DNA of 64,000 nucleotides from Carettochelys insculpta (taxonomy: Eukaryota > Chordata > Testudines > Carettochelyidae), in contig NC_134147.1 in NCBI RefSeq assembly GCF_033958435.1, forward strand, positions 41,720,001 to 41,784,000, in the 5' to 3' direction. This document shows positions 57,221 to 64,000 of the stretch, in pieces (the first letter of the stretch is position 1; each line of letters begins with the position of its first letter). Both the position numbers and the translations under genes were made by a program. Below the pieces are notes generated by a model, which saw only the letters and a program-made list of their open reading frames with translations, did no database searches and had not been told where the DNA came from.

Positions 57221-60200
57221 TATGAGATCCAAATCAAGTCTGCCACGTAGAGTCTAACAAACCACATGTAGGTGGACTTTTGACCACAGGGCTAAAGACT
57301 TCAATCAACTTTCCAGCATGGCTATAGTGTTTAGCCAATTGGAACATTATTCCAGTGCACAATTCTAATTTGAGCTCTGATGTGTTTGGTAAAGAGCCAT
57401 GGAATACCAATTAATGGAGCGGAACAGGTTTCTGTTTCAGGCAACTGATTAAAAAAACCTGTGATGGCATGTGACTGGGGTATTGATAAACTAAAAACTC
57501 ACATCAAGGCATCATATTCATTTGGTCAGTCAGTGGTGCTGTAACACGTTTTAGGAGGGTGGTACTGAGTTGTACCGCCCCCACTTTGCCCTCCTCACAC
57601 CCTTCATCACCCCAGATGGGGACCACAGCTGTGGGGGGGGGGACAATTGTGGAGCCCTGGGCATGGGTCTGATGGTTGGCAGATGCAGGATGGCAGAGCC
57701 AGTCTAGTGGGAGCCAGTCGGGGGGTGGGGCCCAAGGCAGCTCAGGTAGTGGACAGTGGATATGTGATTCAACTGGACCATGGGGCCTTAAAGGTGCAGG
57801 CCCAAGGCAACCACTTTGCCTTAAGGCTGGGCCTGCAGGACAGCCAGGAGCTGTAGGAGCTGGTGGCTCGGACCCAGGATAGGAACAGGGCCCCTGAGTG
57901 TGGGCTGGTGCCTGGGACCCCCATATGGGTGCAAAATCTAGTGGGTGCTGCAGATCACCCCTCACTGCTCCTTCCTGCGCCTATGCTATCTGTGGTGTAG
58001 GCCTTAACCCAGGCCTTAGCCCATGCGCTCGAATTTGAGATGGAAAATTTCTGAGCACTGAACAAATCTGCCCGCAGCTTCCACTTCCTCAGTTCCCACT
58101 TTATAAGACCGGCACTGAGCCAGCGCATGTTCACCCAGTAAAAAACGAGGGAATAAAAATATCAGGAGGTCCCAAAAACATGAAGTTTCACCAGGGACCC
58201 AGACCTTGGGGGGGTTGCCCTGATCTGCCCTAGCTGGAGGCAAGTCCACCGCAGCCCCTGAAGCAAGGATAATGGGACAGACCATCCTGCAGTAGGAGCG
58301 AAGTAAGCGTGTCAAAAACCCAATAACTCCTGTTTTGCTCTGTACACGATTTCTAACGTGCTGTTCTGTAACAGCAGTAACTTAGTAACATTAATAAAGC
58401 ATCCCCAACCACTGGAGCCTCTGTGTGAAAGGGAATCCATCCCTGTGCGTTGACACCATTGGTTTAAGAAAAAAAAAAGAGTCAGCTTAATGTTATGATT
58501 AAGCTACATTCCAATGCAAACCATGTTTTTAACCTGACCTCATGTATGAATCAGTTATAATTATATTATGACAAAACAGCATACCAGATCACTACAAATT
58601 TGCTCCGAGAAAGTTATCACATGAACTGTAGTGTGCATCCAGCTATGACCATTAGGAACATTGTTATTAATTTTTATAGTAGGAAAATATACCAAACAAA
58701 CTTGTGAATATACTTGTAAAGTCCATGAATGGCCAATCAATAATTTTGATATCACAAGGCATAAGCACTGTAATTTGTTCTACTATGAACATATTTACAT
58801 TGGCATTTCCCTGGGTAAGATTGGCTCTTACCATCCCATTTGCAATCTGAGGTCATAAAGTTAGACCCCCGATTTCCCACTTCCCCAGTGTTCCAAACGT
58901 ATCAACATACATATAGAGTATATTGCAAGTAATATTAAAATCATACCACACTGAGCTCTTTATTATCAGAACTTTTGGATGAAAAGTACATCACTTAAAT
59001 TATCTGAATCAATCAGCAGATGGTAGCAACCATATTTTAAATGTTTTTCCAACTTGTTGGAGTTAACCAACAGCTTCATGTCTCACATATCTGAAGAAGA
59101 AATGCTGACATAAATCTAAATGTATCTCCAGTACATTTGCAAGTATTTGAATACCCATCCCTCGCCCCCCCCCACCATCACTGTGTTTGGACCTGTGCTG
59201 GAAAGCAGGAACTTTAATATCCTTTGAGGGTGATGTCAATAATCCTTTATGGATGTGGAAAGAACGCCAGGATTCAAGCCCTCTCATGAGGCTCCAGAGA
59301 GCCATGGCCCAAAACAAACCAATATTCCATCAGCCAAGGAAAAAAGGGAACTCCAAGATGCTTCCTAGATACAAGGCTTTGTCCTGTATAGCACTGCAAT
59401 AAGCAATCAATGCACTGCTGTGGTTGGCATGAATTTTTGGAGCTCGAGGGTACATCGAAAAATAGTGAAAAATTGCCTGCATCCTAATTTGACTTTGCCT
59501 TTTGTTTGTTGTTATTTTGGCCCATTGGGCTAACTCGTTATTGCTGTTCTTATGTTCTCATGGTCTCAATTTTTTTCCTAATCATTTTAATTGAGACACA
59601 AATGCTGAATGCTTCACATTATATGCAGAGTTTGCAGCAACTTCAAAGACTTGCAGGTGTTCACTGCATGTGGTGGGGTGCTATTGTGTGCTGCAATCTG
59701 GCAAAGAAAAAAATCATGGCCAAGAAACTTTGCTTCTTAGTAACCATATCTCCTTTTTTATAACTGTAGCAGGCTTAGTATTTTCAACCTTAAGGAAGCA
59801 AAATTTTGCTGACCCAAGCCAGTGATGGATTAGCCACAGGTCAAATGGTTGTCCCATGCCAGTGGTCAATTAGCTACTGGGCCCAGAGACCTCTGCCTGT
59901 TGTGGGGCCTCAGGAAAATTGTTGTCCCTCTGTCTTGACCTGCTCTTCTCTCCTGGCATTCCTGCTGGGGAACAGTGTCAGGGCATGGGAGTTTACCTGC
60001 TATGCCCAACTGGTGCTCCTGCCAGGAAGTATTAGGCAAGCCGGGGAGGAACTCATATACCCCATCCCCATGCCCCTAACAGGAGCACCAGGGGGATAGA
60101 GTAGCTGTGGGCCCCCGTCTGCTCTGACCCAGAGCCCCACAGGAAGATAACTCACCTCAGACCCAAGCTTTAGACTCATCTTTACAGGATCACAAAAATG

Positions 60201-60320
60201 GCAAGTGTCTCTCACTTGGTCCTTGGGTTTGGGAAACGAGTTAACAGGGCTGGATTCCAAAGTGAGTTACATCTGCAAAAAAGGTTTCTTGTGTTTAAGG
60301 CACTACTTGTGGGCTAAGGG
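57221..60320. other. Unassigned DNA, partly GC-rich
   Basis: The block 57530-58010 is GC-rich and yields overlapping frames on both strands with no domain pattern. An AATAAA at 58392-58397 could be a chance or transcript polyadenylation signal. The rest is AT-rich. No exons are recognised. Confidence 0.4.
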
Positions 60321-60568
60321 GATCCAAGTTCAGCTCCTGTCTCCCCATCTGATGAGTGAACTCGGCAGACAGAATCTCTCAGTGGTTCCCTTTGCCATGT
60401 GTGAAGTAGGGCTAACACTCTCTCCCCCACTTCGTCTGTCTCTTCAGCTTGGATTGGAAGTTTTCTGGGATCAGGGGCTGAATCTTATCACATTGGTGTA
60501 CAGTGCCTAGCATCGAGCTCAGTGGGGAGGGGGAGGGCTCTTGGGTGCTACCACAATACAAATAAATA
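60321..60568 (+). mobile_element. CORE-SINE/MIR-type element
   Basis: AGTTCAGCTCCTGTCTCCC is the core region, followed by a CTCTCAGTGGTTCCCTTTGC tail start. The sequence then has GGATTGGAAGTTTTCTGGG, GTACAGTGCCTAGCA and GGGTGCTACCACAATACAAA, the conserved 3' tail shared with L2-type LINEs. It is an old amniote retroposon. Confidence 0.65.
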
Positions 60569-61070
60569 GTAAGGATGATTTACTTCATTGGCATTGCTCT
60601 TCATTGCAAATAACATCCAGTGTTTGAGACCAGAATCAGGCCCAGTCATTCAGATTGTGGCAACACCCTGGCTAGGTGATTTTTCTGTGCACTACACCTT
60701 GGAAGCCAAGATCCAGGCTGACTGTGAAGGGCAAAGAAAACTCCCATGCATGGCCTGGACCATCCATGGAACTACTTCAGTTCACTGGTTGATAATTGTT
60801 TGCAGCTCAGGTAGACAGAGGACCAGGACTTTACTGCACCTGCCCAGGCTCCCTGGTTACTAGACACTGTCATATAGAAATTGGTGTGAGTGCTGGGTAG
60901 CGGGAGCATATCTGGCACAAGACACTCATGACTTTTTCTAGAGTCTTCCATGCATAGCTGAGTCGCATCTATTCCTGTACGCGAGAGGAGGGATCTCCAG
61001 GGACATGGATGTGGAGGTGGCTGGCCTCCTAAAGGTCAAGTCCAGGTGTCTTTGCTTGGTGTTTACGGAA
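60569..61070. other. Unassigned non-coding DNA
   Basis: No gene or repeat is recognised. Confidence 0.5.
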
Positions 61071-61349
61071 GGCTTGTCTACATGTGGCCACTCAGGAAAG
61101 TTAGTTTGAGTTAATGAAAAATAGTAATTAAAAGTGGCCTAATTAAACCAAATTAATTCCTTGTGTGGCTACTCTTATTCAGAATCAAAGTAGGCTTAAT
61201 CCAGTTTAATTTAAATTAATTTCAAAGTGGAATAAATTAGAGCAGATTAAGGCCTCAATGAGAGTGTCCACACAGGGGTTTAATTTCGTTTAACCAATCC
61301 ACTTTTAATTCACACTTGTGAGTCAATTTGTTCCTCAAATAGACAAGCC
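61071..61349. mobile_element. MITE with GGCTTGTCTA ends, 279 bp
   Basis: Left end GGCTTGTCTACATG and right end (reverse complement) GGCTTGTCTATTTG are inverted repeats. The interior is rich in TTTAATT/AATTAAA. It probably belongs to the Harbinger-like group, but no target duplication is visible. Confidence 0.65.
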
Positions 61350-62051
61350 CTCAGGCCTTCTGCTCACAAATCCTCTTTGATTTCAGTAGGCGTTTGATTG
61401 AGCTAGAAGCTTAGGACAGAGCCCTAAGAGCTACTGACAAGAGTGATGGAGAAACATATTTGTCAGAAAGGCATTTGTTAAAATGGGTGGATGGGGAGGG
61501 GTGTAAGAATGTTGAAAGAAAACACCATCAGCTTTTATGGCTTGAATCTGATCTCAAAAATACATCTAAGAAAAAAGATGTTCAGAAACTGACTATCTAT
61601 TCAAAAGGGGAAAGGGGTCGACTACTTATTACGAGGCAACACATCCATTTTTATTTTGAGCATCAACACTTCAGTTCTCAGCAAATAAAGTCCAGGTGGA
61701 ATCTGGTGTGACACTTGGCAGTGCTGCTCTAACTAACACACTGTCATTTCAGTGACAAAATTCCACCTCCTGAAATCTCGGGGCTGAAGTGGTTTCCTTG
61801 GAGGAAGATGAAAGCTGGTGGGATACTTTTGGCTGACTTTGGGCCAGCAAGCTCAGCTGTTACTCTGTATTGGATTAAAACCGTTTCGTCTGGATGAAGT
61901 TGGTTTTGTGAGAGACAGGTAACGAGGGTGAAAGGAAACTGCACATAGTAATGAAAAAAGTGGGACTGGATAAAGTATCTTCTGCTCTTCCATACACACC
62001 TTCCATTTACGAATACCAAAGACTAGACTGTGTAGTCTTCATGCATGTTGC
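61350..62051. other. Unassigned non-coding DNA
   Basis: No gene or repeat is recognised. Confidence 0.5.
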
Positions 62052-62125
62052 CAAGCACTTTTTCACATGAGCACTCCCCCTAAAATCAATGGGACTACTC
62101 ACATAAGTAAATATTCACAAACATA
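62052..62125. repeat. Ancient interspersed repeat fragment
   Basis: AATCAATGGGACTACTCACA, followed by TAAGTAAATATTCACA, is the core of the repeat also glimpsed at 7886-7960. Confidence 0.4.
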
Positions 62126-62181
62126 AATTAGATTTGCACATTCCATCCCTGAGGTCCTACCTCTGTCCTAATCATTCTAGG

Positions 62182-62425
62182 AGCCTGTCTACACAGAGAG
62201 CTGGATTGCTTTAAGAGAAAATGTTAATTTCAACTGTTTTAGTTAAACTATGAACCCCTGCAGGGTAACTTTTACTTCCTTTTAAGAGTGTCCTATATCA
62301 TTTGAGTTCGTCTATTAGGCTTAAGATAAATAAGCCACCAAAATTGAAATAAGAGTGTTCACATGTTTGTTGTTGTTGTTGTTTCTAATTTAAGTAAACC
62401 AGTTTAAACAAGTTTGTCTATAGCA
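62182..62425. mobile_element. Possible MITE related to 61071-61349
   Basis: It begins AGCCTGTCTACACAGAG and shares GAGTGTTCACATG and TTTAAGTAAACC-type interior motifs with its neighbour. The right end is unclear. A (GTT)n run lies at about 62367-62383. Confidence 0.4.
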
Positions 62426-63120
62426 ACCCAGTAGCAACTCTGACATGTTAGGACTCCAACCTTGTGCAAATTCCAACTCATCTTCATAAATGTTAAGCAG
62501 CAAAATCAGTTTTTGTATTATCGAGTAAACAATGCAAAACTTTGGAGCTAGCAATCACATTTTTACTGGAGTCTGTGGCACCTGTACAAAGTCTGAAGAC
62601 ATTGTTTGTACGTACACCTTTAATATGCAGGCAGCCTGCAGTCTACCAAACTCTGCCAAATAAACCATTAATACATACTGCAGTGTATTCAAGAGTTGTT
62701 CTCTCTTCTTCATGGAATAGCTAATAGCTCTAAAAATATTTTCCTGGAAGAGGATAGACTCAGCATTGTTGCATATCAATTAACTATAAAGTAGAGTTAT
62801 GTAAGTAAAGCCAGCATGCTCGTATTGCACAAGGGAGGAAAAAAAAAGCCTCCAGAGCACAAGAAAATGGAATAATGTAATTCTCTCCACTATTCGGTTG
62901 AAAGAAAGAAGGAACCTTGTGATGCAGCATCTTCATAATGCTTTTAGCTCTAGGTGTCCCTGTGCCGCAGCAGGTTTGCTCCCCCTTTTGGCTGCTCTGA
63001 AACTGCTTCTCCAGATCATTTTAAAAAAAAAAAAAGGTATTTCCTCAGCTGCCGCAAAGTGTGGTATTATTTAATTTCTTGAAGAGTGAGGCTTTATTTC
63101 AAAATATCATATATATTTAT
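62426..63120. other. Unassigned non-coding DNA
   Basis: No gene is recognised. A short A-run is at 63023-63034. Confidence 0.5.
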
Positions 63121-63121
63121 A

Positions 63122-63182
<61 letters not shown>
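63121..63182. repeat. Palindromic (TG)n-(TA)n-(CA)n microsatellite
   Basis: About 12 TG units, then about 10 TA units, then about 9 CA units. The TG and CA arms are complementary around the TA centre, so the tract can fold into a hairpin or cruciform. Confidence 0.95.
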
Positions 63183-63974
63183 TCTTAAATGGTATAAAGT
63201 AATTTGTAGATCCAAAGTGGTAAGACTGTTGTTCATACTCCATAATCATGAAAATTTTACCAAAGGGCCATTTTTCTTCATTTTTCTTTTCTAGTGTCAA
63301 AAATCTGTTGCATTATTTTTTTATTTCACACAGTAAAGCCATGGTTATTATCTGGTAAACAGTCCAAGTGCAAATAAGAAATCCATTTGGCTTGTAAATG
63401 CTTGAGATGGTTTAAATTTTTAATATGTTGTCCTCAGTAAATCAGTGGTTCTCTCATTGCATCCATCCAGCAGACTCTATTAGGTTCTTGGGTGAATCTG
63501 CAATGAAGTGCAAAATAATTATATACCACATGTTACAAAAATGCACACCAAAGCTGGATTGGCAGCGTGCTGGGTGGCACATGACTGCCAACTGGTGTCC
63601 GAGTTCACTTCCTGAGATCATCATTTTACTCTGTGCGCCCACTTAGAATGAGGGTGTTCGGGAGGTGGTATGGTCAGCTTCTGCAGTGCGTATGGGCAAA
63701 AGCATCTTCCACCTCTCTTGAATGACTAGGTTGTGAAACACCACTGATGTGCACAGAGGGAGAGAGCTGAGAGGTTGGTTACATTAGATTACAGACACCT
63801 GACCTACGTGAACATGCTAAAAACCCTTACAAGGAAACCAGGTTTCTATGACTAAAATAAGAGTGACCTATCAGAAGCTGAATTCTTATACCCCTTGAGA
63901 AGATGTGTCTTTTTGGTTTCATCAGTACATATCAGTTGACTAGAGAAGGGTTTAGCCATTCATGTAAGTCAGTA
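63183..63974. other. Unassigned non-coding DNA
   Basis: No gene or repeat is recognised. Confidence 0.5.
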
Positions 63975-64000
63975 CAGGTTGAACCTCTCTAGTCTGGAAC
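63975..64000. mobile_element. TA-flanked MITE, copy 4, cut by the window end
   Basis: CAGGTTGAACCTCTCTAG, preceded by TA at 63973-63974, is the terminal repeat of the MITE family at 14526-14800. Confidence 0.8.

Overview
This 64 kb window looks like intergenic or intronic DNA of a sauropsid, most likely a turtle. The evidence is the repeat set: a CR1 LINE whose 3' end carries the 8-bp repeat ATGTTCTT, tRNA-derived SINEs with a LINE-like tail, Penelope-like elements (PLEs) with a GIY-YIG endonuclease domain, MIR/CORE-SINE relics, and many short DNA transposons of hAT, Harbinger and Tc1/mariner-Tigger type. A soft-shelled turtle is possible but I cannot prove it. I found no host exon, rRNA or tRNA gene, CRISPR array or operon. 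Almost every open reading frame is spurious or lies inside a transposon.

Layout. 0-12 kb: sparse old repeats (a CR1 nested in a hAT-like element, PLE scraps, one Harbinger MITE, CR1 tails). 12-16.2 kb: a CR1 tail, a Tigger-like element with TA duplications, two copies of a second TA-flanked MITE family and a 331-bp long-inverted-repeat element. 17-20 kb: three PLE insertions, one with an open GIY-YIG frame and two with an inverted 5' part. 20-28 kb: AT-rich DNA with a hAT element that has a perfect 8-bp target duplication, and a second PLE with a broken GIY-YIG frame. 28-31.5 kb: the best preserved element, a CR1 with an uninterrupted 706-codon reverse-transcriptase frame, beside a MIR-like SINE and another MITE. 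32-35 kb: possible solo LTRs. 35-43 kb: a composite Harbinger block and a 665-bp segment copied about 6.3 kb downstream, where it sits between 81-bp direct repeats. 43-49 kb: dense SINE, PLE, Harbinger and hAT insertions, one with a Myb/SANT-like frame. 50-64 kb: sparse, with a foldback SINE pair, another Tigger-like element, a CORE-SINE, and a palindromic TG/TA/CA microsatellite.

The genes here do not act together as a pathway. The biology is transposon biology: autonomous enzymes (CR1 reverse transcriptase, PLE endonuclease, Harbinger Myb-like protein) and the short elements that depended on them. The points most worth a second look are the 665-bp duplicative insertion, hammerhead-ribozyme-like motifs in the PLE 3' units (several broken at CpG sites), two PLE copies with inverted 5' parts, and the Harbinger element with a Myb-like frame.
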